Source: Salvator merianae (taxonomy: Eukaryota; Chordata; Lepidosauria; Squamata; Teiidae). Taken from it: a stretch of DNA of 64,000 bases. The stretch is taken from NCBI GenBank assembly GCA_003586115.2, contig QVOM02000126.1:10531036-10595035 (forward strand), given 5' to 3'. The notes under the pieces are model-generated. The model was given only the letters and a program-made list of their open reading frames with translations, was not told the origin of the DNA and searched no databases. This document shows positions 45,310 through 56,482 of this stretch, one piece after another; the stretch's first letter is position 1; each line of letters opens with the position of its first letter. The position numbers and the translations under genes were made by a program.

Positions 45310-45745
45310 AGCTCAGACCAAAGGCCCACCCAGTCTTACTTCACCTTCAGGATCCTGAGTTTGATCTTCACAGATACACTGCCTGTGAATGTGGAGGCTT
45401 GACGGGTGGTAGCCTGTGAAAGGGCCTTCTCTGTGGTGGCCCCTCAGGCTCTGCAACAACATCCCAACAGAGATATACCAGGTGCCAGTACTAGATGACT
45501 TCCAGCACAAACTTATCTACTCACTCAGGCCTTTAGCTCCTTCCTAATGTGGTCCTGCTGAAATGGGAGGGTGGTATTTTAATAATCTTTTTAAATGTAA
45601 GAATTTTCTATTGATTTTATTGATGTTTTATATTTTTAATGAATATAAAACATCAGTAAAAGTGTTTGTTATGACCCACGCTGGGACCATTTGGTGAAGG
45701 GTGGGATATAAATACCTAGAAACAAACAAATAAATGAACCCTTGG
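45310..45745 (+). mobile_element. L2-group LINE 3' end
   Basis: GGGCCTTCTCTGTGGTGGCC, then TATGACCCACGCTGGGACC, GGGTGGGATATAAATACC and (AAAC/AAAT)n. Tail of an L2 relative different from the main subfamily here. Confidence 0.65.
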
Positions 45746-46055
45746 AGATTAAACCATAAGCCCCCCTGGATGAGACAATCCCAAGGCATTTGGCAAGAGC
45801 CTTTGCAAACATGGTACCCTAGTTGTACAACACATCTGCACAACTCAAGGTCGACAAACCCTGGTCTGCCCTGACTGTCAGGACCTGTCTTTCATCCTCT
45901 GTGCTATGAGGTTCTTCGGGACAAGAGATGCTGGAAATTTATCTTCTAGGTTACCGTTTTTGCAGTGCATCACGCCAACAAATCTTCCATCACCTATTTA
46001 CTATTTTAGGCTGAGTTCACACCTAGCAAAAAAAAAGTATCTCAAAAGCATCTTA

Positions 46056-46512
46056 GGTCCTTTTTGCACTTTTCACTAGTGAACATCTACACGCTCACTA
46101 GTGAAGTGCGTCCGCACTTTGCAGAGGCCCTAGCGACTAAAAGTAGGCCACAGCTGCTCCCAATCACTACTTGCTGTGGAGCACAAAATCATGCTCCACA
46201 GCTATACTGGGAGCAGCAGGACTGTTCCTGGTACACAGCATTCACACCCTCTTCCGGATCTGAAAGCTGTGTGGCATGACTGCAGCTGTGGCTGCACAGT
46301 CACGCCGCATTCTCGGTTGCTATGGCAGCGGCCAGAAGTTTCCCTGGCTGCTGTCATAGTGCAGGATGCCAGCGTTCACACTGCGAATGCTGGAAGCCCA
46401 TTGCTGGGATGTTCTAGACCTTGCAGTGTGAATGGTTGCCACACTGCAAGGTCTGTTCCACCGTGGAATTTTCAGTGGCAAACACTCCACAGTGGAAAGT
46501 GTGAAAAGGCCC
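46056..46512 (+). mobile_element. Family A non-autonomous DNA transposon, TSD TTA
   Basis: GGTCCTTTTTGCACTTTTC and AAAGTGTGAAAAGGCCC; TTA at 46053-46055 and 46513-46515. Inserted in a family H repeat that continues at 46520-46690. Confidence 0.9.
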
Positions 46513-46699
46513 TTACAGACAGCAGGGTGTGGTCCTCCTGTTCTCATTCCATTTTTAATCCATTTTTTTCTAACCTAAGATGTTCACCAGAGGAGGGAAG
46601 AAAAGACTGGCATGTGAACATCCCCACCTGCGAACCATCTTTAAGCCATCTCTAATCCACTTCAGAAATGCTTTTTATAACTGCATGTGAACGCAGCCA

Positions 46700-47160
46700 A
46701 ACAGAACACTCCTAGATACAGCTTCAGGAGATTCAGGCCTAATAATGAATTCCTTGGCAGCAGGATACAAAAATTCTGCTGTCCTCTCGTGAAGATGAAC
46801 TGAAGAAACACACGGCTGGAGAGAGTTATGTTACATATAAAGGGTCTAAAAAAAAAAAAGTCAGATATTCTGGAAATTCTTAGACATAGCACTCCTGCTA
46901 TCATTTCTAATTCAAAGCCCTTCCTGTTTCATGTTACATGTATGTTTTTCTAGGAGCATCCTCGACAATTACAGGGTTCCCTACTGTAAATCATGCAACT
47001 ATAAGTTGTTTTGACCTAAAGTTGCCAGAAAATAAGGACATGTCCTATTTCAGGGGGGAGGTGGGACAGTTCCATGGCAGAGAGTCTGATAGGCTCCGCA
47101 AAGACCCTTAAGACTGGCCCAGAATGGTGCTGGATGCACATGACCATGCCAGAAAGACAC
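46700..47160. other. Intronic sequence without recognised features
   Basis: No repeat words or coding evidence were seen. A short A run is present near 46849-46859. Confidence 0.3.
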
Positions 47161-47163
47161 ATT

Positions 47164-47592
47164 GGGCCTTTTCGCACTTGCTGCTAGCAAGCGTCAAGAA
47201 CCTTTGCTAGTCAAGTGCGTCCGCACCTTGTGGAGGCCCGAGCACCCGGGACCGGCCTACAGCCACTCCTGATTGCTACTACCTATGGAGCACTATTTGG
47301 TGTTCCACAACCTTACTGGAAGTTGATAGTCACCTCCGGTAAAGTGCATTCGCACTTACCTGGCATCGTGGTGTCCAAGCCGGTGCGATGGACTGTTCAC
47401 GCCTGCGCACTGTGTGGGCCTGCCAGTAACCATGGCAGCAGCCAGACACTTCCTGGTCGCTGCCATGGTGAGGACTGGGTAAGGCTACCAGCATTCACAC
47501 CGCAAATGCCAGTAGCCTGCTTCAGGGCAAGTAAGACAGTGTCCGCACTGCAGGGTCTATTCCACCTTAGAATGGGAAGTGCGAAAAGACCC
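47164..47592 (+). mobile_element. Family A non-autonomous DNA transposon
   Basis: GGGCCTTTTCGCACTTGC and GGAAGTGCGAAAAGACCC; the flanking triplets do not match. The interior includes GGAGCACTATTTGGTGTTCC and CATGGCAGCAGCC, shared with 54425. Confidence 0.8.
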
Positions 47593-47734
47593 AAGGACTC
47601 TTTTGGACCACCCTCCTGAGTGGACTGCAAAGGTGAACTGCCAGAAACGGCCACATTGAGAGCCATTTCCAGCACTTCATATCATGGCCCTGGACAGGTC
47701 TAGTACTTTGTGAAGACCGTCCAACCTGCTCCTA

Positions 47735-47945
47735 GGTCAAAACAAGAGCTGTAGCCTTGAAGCGAACCCTGCGTCACACACCTGATGTGCATGCAGAAGT
47801 TGTCTCTGTTTTGCACACAGAAGGCCTGCAGTGCAACCCTCGGCATTTCCTAGAAGAAGGGAATGGCAAACCCCTTGCATAGTGTGGCCAAGAAAACTGC
47901 ACAGTGCATCTATGAAGCTCCCAGGAGTTGCCACTCAACAGCATC
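47735..47945 (+). mobile_element. tRNA-headed, Bov-B-tailed SINE, diverged
   Basis: GAAGGGAATGGCAAACCCC, GTGGCCAAGAAAACTGCAC and GTTGCCACTCAACAGC are tail words of the SINE seen as a trimer at 20.4 kb. The head is poorly preserved. Confidence 0.6.
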
Positions 47946-48594
47946 TTTTTGTTTCTTTTCCTTTTATTACAAATCCCCAGTCTCTGCTCTTACAGCTTTC
48001 AAAAGAAAATAAAAATACTGTAATAGAGAGGAGACGCAGCCAGTCGCAGCTGTGTAGCTTAGGAAAACAACCCCCAGCTAACTACGGGCTCCATGCACAT
48101 GACCTCATTTTAAGGTGCCTCCAGACACTGGTAAAACCCCACATTTTTTCCAGGACTATACTCAGACTGCCACACATATCTGTGGCAATCCCAGTATAGC
48201 CCCAAGTTAGTCGAGCAAAAATCCGATAGATTGACAATACAGAAAATCCAGCAATGACACTGGGTTTTCCTTAATTCTGGAGTTCTTAATTCCATCTGGA
48301 TCTTCATCACAATTTTGTTCCTTGGTGAAATATCAGATGTCAGTCAGACATGGGAAAAAGACATAGGGAAGTGGGTGGCAGCTTGGCTGACATCGGGGTA
48401 TTTTGATCAGGAACAGAATTGCGATGAAATGCCAGATGGAAGTAAAAGCTCAGGATCGGCTCCTGTCATCTGGCAGGGCAGGTGAGAGGCGATTCTGGGA
48501 TCTAAATAACATCCTGCAATATCCTCTTGCCATCTGGAGGCAGCCTGGGTGACCTATGGGTAGCTGGGAGGCTGAGCAGACAAATGCTTTCACC

Positions 48595-49250
48595 CCCATT
48601 CAGTGTCTCACCTACCTCCAGGTATATCAGTGGCTACTAGAATGGATGCCCAGGTACCGCCTCCAGGTTGGAGGGACAGGCAGGAGGCCTCTAAAGACCT
48701 TCGGCAGGGAATCGAGAGCAGGTGAAGGTTTTGCCTTCGTCTTCTGCTTGAGAATGCCCAGAAGCAATTGCTGGGTCACAATGTGAGCAGGATGCTGGAC
48801 GAGATGGTCGTGGCCTGATCCAGCAGGGCTCTTCTTATGTTCTCCTGTAGGATGGATGCCTACGTACTACCTCCAGGTTGGAGGAACAGGCAGGGTGCCT
48901 TTAAAGGCCATTTGCAGGGAGCCGAGACCAAGTAAAGGTTTTGTCTTTATCTTGCACTTGAGAATGCCCAGAAGCTGGACTAGATGGACTGCAGCCCGAT
49001 CCAGCAGGGATCCACTTGCGTTCTTATCTAGAATGGATGCCGAGATACAACCTCTAAGTTGGAGAGACAGGCAGGATCCCTCTAAAGGCCATTTGCAGGA
49101 AGTCGAGAGCAGCTGAAGGTTTTCCCTTTGTCTTCTCCTAGAGAAACCCAAAAGCAACTGATAGGCCACTGTGGGATTCAGGATGCTGGACTAGATGGGC
49201 TATGGTCTGATCCAGCAGGGTTCCTCTTGTGTTCTTATGTTCCAACAAAA
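48595..49250 (+). mobile_element. CR1/L3-like 3' UTRs, three in series
   Basis: Three plus-orientation UTRs start at about 48640, 48850 and 49030. They have CTCCAGGTTGGAGG, GGCAGG(A/G)TGCC and TGATCCAGCAGGG words and each is cut at TTATGTTCT/GTTCTTAT ends. Confidence 0.75.
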
Positions 49251-49259
49251 GCAACCTAT

Positions 49260-49918
49260 CTATAAGCCTCTTTAAAGTACTCCAAGGTTGCCTTGTCAGG
49301 GGGTGTCAGTTCCTGGTTTCTGTCCAGGGGGTTGTAACAGCCAAGGTTCAAACAGTATTGCTAAGAAAGCAGCCATAACCGTTGCCAAGGACCAAAACTG
49401 TGACAAACCCCTGCCCGCACCTCCAGTCTGCAGCAGCAATTCTGGCTACATTTTGGGGCTCCTATGGGAAGTTGCCTCAGGGGGCCTCAGCTCCACTAGA
49501 TCCACGTTTTAGGTAAAACACGGGACATATTAAAGACCCAAATAAATTCTCAGCATATAGACGAGTCTCGCTTCTTCTCTGATGGCTTGATTTAACGTTA
49601 ACAGTTATCTGGTATAAAATCAGCACTCTTTGGAAACTTAAGGTTGGAAGCTAAGAGAAGCATCTTTCTTATCATGCTACTGAAATATTTAAGCAGACAC
49701 ATTTATCATCAAGTTGGCTAGAAGGAAACTAATTGCACTGGGACTCTTGGGGTAATTTAATCACAAATGAGTCTTGGTAGAGCTTGAACTGCCTCCTTGG
49801 CAGTGACACGCATACAATCACACACACTCAGCCTGTTTGTGCCGATTACGCAAATCCAGGTCTATCCTGCACGCTGCAGCCTTTATGGAAAGAAAACTGT
49901 GCACTGTGTGAAAGACTA
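49260..49918. other. Mostly single-copy intron, no gene seen
   Basis: 49540-49770 (GATTTAACGTTAACAGTTATC, TTATCATCAAGTTGGC) is AT-rich and non-repetitive, and could be conserved non-coding sequence. Confidence 0.3.
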
Positions 49919-50710
49919 ACAAATGGGTGACATGGAGGCATTCTGGGCTGTCTCTCCAACCTGCAGGTGGTACCTAGACATCCCTTCTAGCAGCCATTGA
50001 TACACCTGTCCTCCAAGAATTTGATAAGCACATAAGTGAAGGCCTACTGGATCAGGCCACAACCCATCCAGTCCAGCATCCTGTCTGACACAGTGGCAGT
50101 GGCAGCAGTGGGGGAGGGGGAGGGTGGCAGTGTCGTGGGGGGAACGAGGGTGCAGCAGGGGCAGGAGTGGTGATGGGTACAGCACAGGTCCTGTCCCAGA
50201 ACAGGCCATCCAAGTGTGGACAGCCTTTTCCTGGGACAGTGGGGTCCACTCCAGCTTGGCAAGGTTCTTGTAGGAGCCATTCCAGCTGTAACGTTCTGAT
50301 TGTGGAAAGTGGGGGAATGGCCCTACTACCTGCAATATTTCTACCTAGATGTGCTAGGGATTAAATTTGGAATTTTCTACCTGCAAACCATGGCTTCAAA
50401 ATAAATAAACAAGAACGTAAGAGGAGCCCTGCTGGATCAGGCCACAGCCCATCTAGTCCAGCATCCTGTCTCACACAGTGGCCCACCAATTCTTTTAGGC
50501 ATTCTCAAGCAGAATATAAAGGCAAAACCTTCCCCTGCTCTCCACTGCCCGCAAATGGCCTTTAGAAGCATCCTGCCTGCCTCTCCACTCTGGAGGTGGT
50601 ACCAAGGCATCCATTCTAGTGGCCATTGATACACCTGGCCTCCATGAATCTGTCCAATCCCTTCTTAAAGCTATCCAGGCTGATTGCTGTCACCAACTAT
50701 AAATGAATTA
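49919..50710 (-). mobile_element. CR1/L3-like 3' ends with an inserted family D-like piece
   Basis: Minus-orientation CR1 UTRs lie at 49930-50095 and 50415-50700. Between them is a GGTGG/GGGAGG-rich run and family D words (CAGAACAGGCCATCC, TTTTCCTGGGACAG). It ends 48 bases from the exon at 50758. Confidence 0.7.
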
Positions 50711-50757
50711 ATTAATGAATTAATAAAGCAGTGCTACCCCCACACTCCATGACTAAC

Positions 50758-50994
50758 CTTCAACTTCCACTGTTTTATCGACAGACAAATGGGTGACAAG
50801 GGGGGAAACGTTGGTTGGAGAGTTCTCTGACTTCTTCAGCAGGCGAGACATGCTGGAAATGGTTGGCATTTGAGCTGCTAATTCTCTTTCTTCCTCCATT
50901 GCTGTCTCTTGCCTAAAGTTTTCCCGGGTAGCAAAGTCCTGCGGTGTCACAGCTGGTAGCTCAGGAGCAATTTCATGGGAAGCTTGAGTAATAC
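50758..50994 (-). CDS. ARMH4: ARMH4 internal coding exon (237 bp), ectodomain part
   Basis: The acceptor is a pyrimidine stretch ending CCCTTAG at 50995-51001 and the donor is GTTAGT just below 50758. The exon carries 2 nt, 78 codons, then 1 nt (phase 1 on both sides). The peptide starts ITQASHEIAPELPAV, runs through QMPTISSMSRLLKK and ends DKTVEVE. It is polar, with a charged segment (MEEERELAAQ) followed by a basic LLKK patch, and has one weak sequon (NVS followed by Pro). The ORF continues into intron on the far side only for a few codons, which supports the splice boundaries. It is joined to the 63.7-kb exon by a 12,723-base intron and to the 43.1-kb exon by a 7,659-base intron. Assignment is by frame-consistent linkage to the recognisable C-terminal exons. 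Confidence 0.87.
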
Positions 50995-51064
50995 CTAAGG
51001 GAAATTAATACAAAAGTCAGTAAAGTACGAGTCACAGCAGGAAACACGCAGGAAAGATACAGGA

Positions 51065-51505
51065 GGGCTTGTTCGCACTTGAAGCTAGTGAGCATCAGGA
51101 ATGCTCAATAGCCAAGGGCCTCCACACTTTGCAGAGGCCCTCGTGATCGGAAACAGACGCCGGTTCTTCCGATCGCACAAAATCATGCTCCACAATAGTA
51201 CTGGGAGCAGCTGGATTGCTCCCGCTATAGTGCATTCACCTGCGCGATTGTGGGACTGCACCTGTGCACTTGTGTGGTGCAGCATGGCTGCAGCTACACG
51301 ATCTACAGGGTTGCCAGTCACTGTGGCAGCGACTGGAAGCTTCCCAGCCATCGTCATGGGGCAGAACTCAAGCAGGACACCAGCATTCACACCACGAATG
51401 CTGGTATCCTGCTGGTGTTCTGTTCTAAGACCTCGCAGTGCAGACGCTGTCCGCACTGTGAAGCGTATTCCACCTTAGAACAGGATAAGTATCCTCCAGG
51501 CCCGT
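51065..51505 (+). mobile_element. Family A non-autonomous DNA transposon
   Basis: Left GGGCTTGTTCGCACTTG. The interior has GGGAGCAGCTGGATTGCTCCC and TTCACACCACGAATGCTGG. The right end is unusual (AGGATAAGTATCCTCCAGGCCC), so the boundary is approximate. Confidence 0.7.
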
Positions 51506-51589
51506 ACACACTCTTGTCTTTTGAAGGAAGGCACAGAGGGAAGTCAGAGAGTCCAAAGATTGTGCTCAAGTGTGGGATTCTCCTTGCCA

Positions 51590-51722
51590 AGACAGGAGTC
51601 CTTTCTCTGCTTCGCCTTATTCTGGACTATATCCCAGAACAGGAACCTTGCCTCCAGGGCCTTCCATAGTCTGCACTAGCATGCGGATGGCAGTTCCCGG
51701 AATAAGACCCAGTGCAGAAAGG
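51590..51722. mobile_element. Family B fold-back DNA transposon
   Basis: GTCCTTTCTCTGCTTCGCC and AGTGCAGAAAGGACC ends, with TATATCCCAGAACAGGAACC inside. No exact duplication found. Confidence 0.65.
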
Positions 51723-51729
51723 ACCACTG

Positions 51730-52320
51730 GAGATTTGGCATTAGGATGGAACTGTGCACTTGAGTTGAACTGAAGCGGGTGTGAACACCCTACAAACCAG
51801 GCAATTTGCCAAGTACTACGTCAACTGCACTCAATAAAATACAGACTTCCAAGGCTGCTTATTTTGACCTTGCATCCAGCCTAGCGTGAACACTGAACAC
51901 ACTAACTTCAATGTCTACACACACAGAGTTCCAGCGATGCTCTAGCTGTGGTTCAATTCATTTCATTGGCCTAATCTGCAGGGTATACCATGGATCAGCC
52001 AGCCAGGCTCTATCAAGACAGAAAGGACACCTAGGAGTGATAATATCCACTACCCAGAACATTTCTTCATTTCAGAGAAAGGCCTGGGCTTCAACAGAAT
52101 CACCAGACCTTATGGCAGGAAATTCCCCTACAGCTCTCAGGAAACCAGCTGGATCCATACTTTTCTGGGGATGGACTATTCCAACTGATCACTCTAATTT
52201 AGGAAGCCAAGGGATACGCAGACCCTAAATCCTATGAGATAATGCTCTCTCCATGACAATGGAGTGACCTCTAACTCACTCACTCTCAGAGGGCTTAATT
52301 CCCAGTCTGCAAACACCAAG
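51730..52320. other. Intronic sequence without recognised features
   Basis: A 105-aa plus ORF at 51911-52228 has no family resemblance and no splice signals. Nothing else was recognised. Confidence 0.3.
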
Positions 52321-52324
52321 CAAA

Positions 52325-52950
52325 TGTCCAGCTGTATGTTCAGGACCTGTTTCACACAGTGGCCCACCAACTGCTTCTGGGGCTTCTCAAGGAGAAGACA
52401 AGGGCAAAAACCTTCACCTGCTCTCGACTCCCTAGAAATGGCCTTTAGAGGCATCCTGCCTGTCCTGCCAACTTGGAGGTGGTACTGAGGCATCCATTCT
52501 ACATAAAAACAAAAGATGAAACCCTGCTGGATCAGACCATGGCCCATCTAGTCCAGCATTCTGTCTCAGGGCCTTTTTGCACTAGTAAGTGTCAGGGACA
52601 TGCGCTAGTAAAATGCCTCCACGTTTAGCGGAGGCTCTCCTGACTGGGAACAGCATGTCGCTACCAGTCAAGGTCATTTGCACTTCGAATAGTTGGTTGT
52701 GCTGTGCATGGTGCCTGCACAATTGCATGATCAGACCGACCCATTGCGCAGCGTTACCAGTCACCATGGCAGTGTCTAGACGCTTCATGGCAACTGTCAT
52801 TGTGCCCATGCTGCATATTCAATTCTGCCATGGAATGTCCGTTGGTAAACATTCCACCATGGAAAGTGCGAACCGGCCCTCACAGTGGCCCACCAATTGA
52901 TTCCAGGTTGTTTGATGTCACCACCTCTTCTGGTAATAAATTCCATAGAC
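52325..52950 (-). mobile_element. CR1/L3-like LINE 3' end, split by a family A insertion
   Basis: The CR1 phrase CCTGTCTCA|CAGTGGCCCACCAATT is broken at 52568 and resumes at 52880 (one TCA copy each side). Coding-side words (GATGTCACCACCTCTTCTGG) follow. A second CR1 UTR lies at 52325-52500. Confidence 0.85.
52569..52879 (+). mobile_element. Family A non-autonomous DNA transposon, TSD TCA, nested in CR1
   Basis: GGGCCTTTTTGCACTAG and AAGTGCGAACCGGCCC; TCA at 52566-52568 and 52880-52882. Removing the element and one TCA restores the CR1 phrase, which independently proves the boundaries. At 311 bases this is the shortest bounded copy. Confidence 0.95.
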
Positions 52951-53465
52951 CTTGAAAAATGGCGTTTAAGAGGTGACCTGACTGAAGTACATAAAATCAT
53001 GCACGGTATGTAAAAGGTGGAGAGAGAAAAAGTATTGTATCTATTGCACAACACTAGGACCAGGGGGCCCTCTATGAAGCTGATGGGCAGGAGAGTTAGG
53101 ACTAGCAAGGGGAAGTATTTTTTCACCAAGAGGGTCGTCGGTCTGTGGAATTTATTACCGGATGAGGTGGTGACATCAACCAGCGCAGACAGCTTTAAGA
53201 AAAGGTTGGACAAATTCATGCAGAACAGGTGTATCAATGGCTACTAGAATTTATGCCTAGGTACTGCCTCCAGGTTGGAGAGATAGGCAGGATGCCTCAA
53301 AAGGTCCATTTGCAGGGAGTCAAGAGCAGGTAAAGGTTTTGCCTTCGTCTTCTGCCTGAGATGCCCAGAAGCAATTGGTGGGCCACTGCGTGAAATAGGA
53401 TGCTGGACTAGATGGGCTGTGCCCTGACCCAGCAGGGCTTTTCTGATGCTCTTATGTTCTTACAA
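52950..53465 (+). mobile_element. CR1/L3-like LINE 3' end
   Basis: Plus frame: MKLMGRRVRTSKGKYFFTKR, VVGLWNLLPDEVVTSTSADS, FKKRLDKFMQNRCINGY, stop. It is followed by a complete 3' UTR to TTATGTTCTTA. It is among the best preserved CR1 ends here. Confidence 0.88.
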
Positions 53466-54420
53466 GAAGCAAAACGGGAGTGTTCTGTTCCAAGCCTGGA
53501 ATAAGCTCTTATTTTATGCGCTGTTATGTTCTGAACACAGAACACTTGGAACGGGAAGCGTTCCAAAGTGGAATTGTTAAGGTTTACAAAAAATGCTGAG
53601 TCATACATTCCTTCGGTTCCTATCACTTTAAAGCACCTGTATGTAATACGCAAGTCGCTGCCATGGCGACTGGCAACGCTGCGCAATGGGTAGGTCTGAT
53701 CATGCAACTGACGCATCCTGCCGTGTTGTGATTCGACTAAAACTCTACAGGGTCCTTCCAGGTATACTGCTGAACCTTATTACTGCAGATAATGGGAACA
53801 GGGAGTGATTCACTTGCTAAATCATTTTTTTGATAAGAGTAATAAAAATAACGATGATGATGATGATGATGATGTTCAGCTAGAGGTTTGGAAATTTCCC
53901 CTTCTTTCATCTGGATTCCTATTACTGCAGAACCATTAGAATGCAGCAATCAGTTTCCTTTTATAGGTCTGTGTAACGTAGGCTTCAATAACCTTATACA
54001 ATATATTCCCCACTGATCCTTCAGACTCTTTTGCCAAAGAGTGTGCAAAGCAAATACCAGGGGTTTCTATTCCTGTGGTTCCTCTGGCTCCATTGTGTTG
54101 ACAGTTACTTTCCTGCTATATTACACCTGATTTGGGGGCGCACTATTTTTTTGCTCCATGCCCCTGTGCCTATATACCACTTGCTGCAGTGTCAGAGAGG
54201 GAAAAATTGGAGCCAGGCTGCTTGTTCCGTCTGCAGAAAAACTTCACAAAAGCAGCAGGAGGAATTGCTCCAGAATGCAGAGCTTGAAGGTCAAAAAGAA
54301 AGAAAAAAGAAAAAAAAAGAAGAAAAAGCATTTACTCTTTCTTGCTGCCATGGCAAGAATCTCTTGACACTCAATTCAAGATGTAACTTTCCAGAACGTT
54401 TCAGACCAGAGCACAGCAAT
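53465..54420. other. Intron with a family A scrap and short simple repeats
   Basis: 53640-53735 has family A words (CCATGGCGACTGGCAACGC, GATCATGCAACTGACGC). (GAT)n lies at about 53852-53874 and an AAG-rich run at 54296-54330. No gene; the 146-aa ORF at 54031-54471 ends inside a transposon. Confidence 0.45.
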
Positions 54421-54424
54421 TCTT

Positions 54425-55053
54425 GGGCCAATTCGCACTTGCGACTAGCAAGCATCGAGAATGCTTGCTAGTCAAGTGCTTCCACGCTTGGCAGAGGCCC
54501 GAGTGGCCGGGAGCGGGCTTCATCCGCACCTGATCGCGGATACCACTGGAGCACTAATTAGTGCTCCACAACCCTGCCAAGTGGTGACAGTCACCTCCTG
54601 GTAGGGTGCGTCTGCACTTACCTGTAGCTGAAATGCTCCAGGCCAGTGCAAGAACCCGATCGCACGTTTGCAATTGGGTGATTGGGCTCAATCGGGCCTG
54701 TGTAATGACAGAATGGGGTTACGCAACCCAATCCGGGCATCACACAGCCCAATCTGGGCATTGCGTGGCCCAATTCAGGAATCGCACAGCTATCAAGTAG
54801 GCCTGACTGCACTGGTGCAATCAGCCCATCACGCAGGCCTGCCGGTTGCCATGGCAGCAGCCAGATGCCTCTCGGCCACTGCCGTGATGAGGATCGGGCA
54901 CAGCTACTGCCGTTTACACGGCAAACACTGGTAGCCGGCTTCTGGTAAGCTTTTCTGCCATGCAGTGCAGGACAGTGTCTGCGCTGCATGGTAAATTACT
55001 ACGCCAGCACAAACTAATTAGTCTGTGCTAGCACAGTAAGTGCAAAAACACCC
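54425..55053 (+). mobile_element. Family A element, long variant with internal tandem repeats
   Basis: GGGCCAATTCGCACTTGC and GTAAGTGCAAAAACACCC. It begins with the hairpin CTAGCAAGCATCGAGAATGC/TTGCTAG. The middle (about 54650-54800) holds 4-6 degenerate copies of an 18-20-base unit like GCGTGGCCCAATTCAGGAAT. Flanks CTT/ATT differ by one base. Confidence 0.8.
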
Positions 55054-55264
55054 ATTCTATCTGCGGGTGGTAATTTAAATATACTGAAATTCACAGAATT
55101 GCCGATTTCCATTCCATGGGACTTGCTCATGAGTCAGGCATATGCAACTCTTGTTCTGTTCTGTAGCTTTTTAAAAATTCACATGCCGTGAGAGATTACT
55201 TTCCACTTAATCCATCCACGCATTTCCCTTAAAGTATGCCTGCTGTATGAATTCTTTGCATATT

Positions 55265-55905
55265 TTGTAGATAGAACAGAACAGAAGAAAAGTCCCACTG
55301 AGTCTGATCTGTGCCCCGTCTAGTCCAGCAGTATGTAATCAGAATGGCAACCTGTTGTCCAGTGAAAGGCCACAAGCAGGACATAATGACATACCTTGCC
55401 CTGCACACAAGTCACACAGCTGCTGGACTTCAGAAACATAAAAATATAAGAACCTAAGAAATACTTGGCTGCATCTGAGCTGAGGCCCATCTAGAATAAC
55501 AGAATCTCATACCTGATTGAAGTATATAAAATCCTGCATGGCTGGGAAAGGTGGATAGAGAATTTACCTTTTCCCTGTTGCACAACATTAGGACCAGGGA
55601 GTGCTCTAAGAAACTGATGGGCAGGCAAATTAGGACCTCCACAAGGAAATATTTTTCACCTAGAGGCTCATCAGTCTACAGAATTTACTACCAGAAGATG
55701 TGGTGAGAGCAACCAATCCTGGATAGCTTTAAGAATGGACTGGACAGATTCATGGAGGTCAGGTGTATTGATGGCTACTAGAATGGATGCCTAGGTACTG
55801 CCTCCAGGTTGGAGAGACACGTGGGATACCTCTGAAGGCCATTTGTAGGGAGTCAAGAGCAGGTGAAAGTTTTGCCTTTATCTTCTGCTTGAGAATGCCC
55901 AGGAA
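55265..55905. mobile_element. CR1/L3-like 3' ends
   Basis: 55265-55460 has GTCTAGTCCAGCAGT and ACATAAAAATATAAGAACC (inverse CR1). 55490-55905 is a plus CR1 end (ATTTACTACCAGAAGATGTGG, GGTTGGAGAGACACGTGG), cut at GAATGCCCAGGAAGC by the next element. Confidence 0.75.
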
Positions 55906-56225
55906 GCATCTGGCCACTGCCATGGCAACTGTCAGGCCCATGCAGTGCAGGCACACGCATGTGTGATTGGCTGGTCGTGCATACGCAATGAGCAGATCAT
56001 ACCCAAGATGGGTGCTGCACCAAAGGTAAATGCGAACAGTCCCTTACCAGAAACTCACCATGAGCTCCTGAGAATGTTGGAGACTAGAATTTTCTGCACC
56101 ACTAGTAGTAGCGATCGAGAGCAGTTGAATACCTCTTCCAGTTACCTCAGCCGTCTTGCAGTGCAAATGCACTTGACTAGCAAGCATCCTAGATGCTTGC
56201 TAATGTCAAGTGCAAACAGACTCAG
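55906..56225 (+). mobile_element. Family A element, partial and rearranged
   Basis: CATCTGGCCACTGCCATGGC and TCTAGATGCTTGCTAATGTC, then AAGTGCAAACAG. Pieces of family A appear in altered order and the left terminus is absent. Confidence 0.55.
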
Positions 56226-56276
56226 TGTCACACCTTGCTGAGCTCACAAGTCAGCCAGCTGCTGGCCCTTCAGAGG

Positions 56277-56482
56277 CATTGTTGTTGCTGGGTACCACCG
56301 AGTTGTGGCTGACTTCTGGTTGACTGAATGGGCACCTTCGTGGGCACCTCTATGCAGTTTTCTTGGCAAAGATACAGAAGTGGTTTGCCATTGCCTACTT
56401 TTCAGGAGAGGCTGGGAATCAAACTGGCAACCCTCTGCTCTCCAAGCAGTTTGCTCGGCCAATGAGCTACAGCCACTCCCAT
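56277..56482 (-). mobile_element. tRNA-headed, Bov-B-tailed SINE
   Basis: The minus strand starts GGGAGTGGCTGTAGCTCATT and carries GGTTGCCAGTTTGATTCCC. Then AGGCAATGGCAAACCACTTC, and it ends in the CCAGCAACAACAA tail. Confidence 0.85.

Noticed and set aside
53017..53247. 76-aa ORF MEREKVLYLLHN...
   Set aside because: CR1-type reverse transcriptase C-terminal remnant followed directly by its 3' UTR.
54650..54800. Short regularly spaced repeats as a CRISPR-like array
   Set aside because: Units are degenerate with no spacers, inside a eukaryotic transposon.
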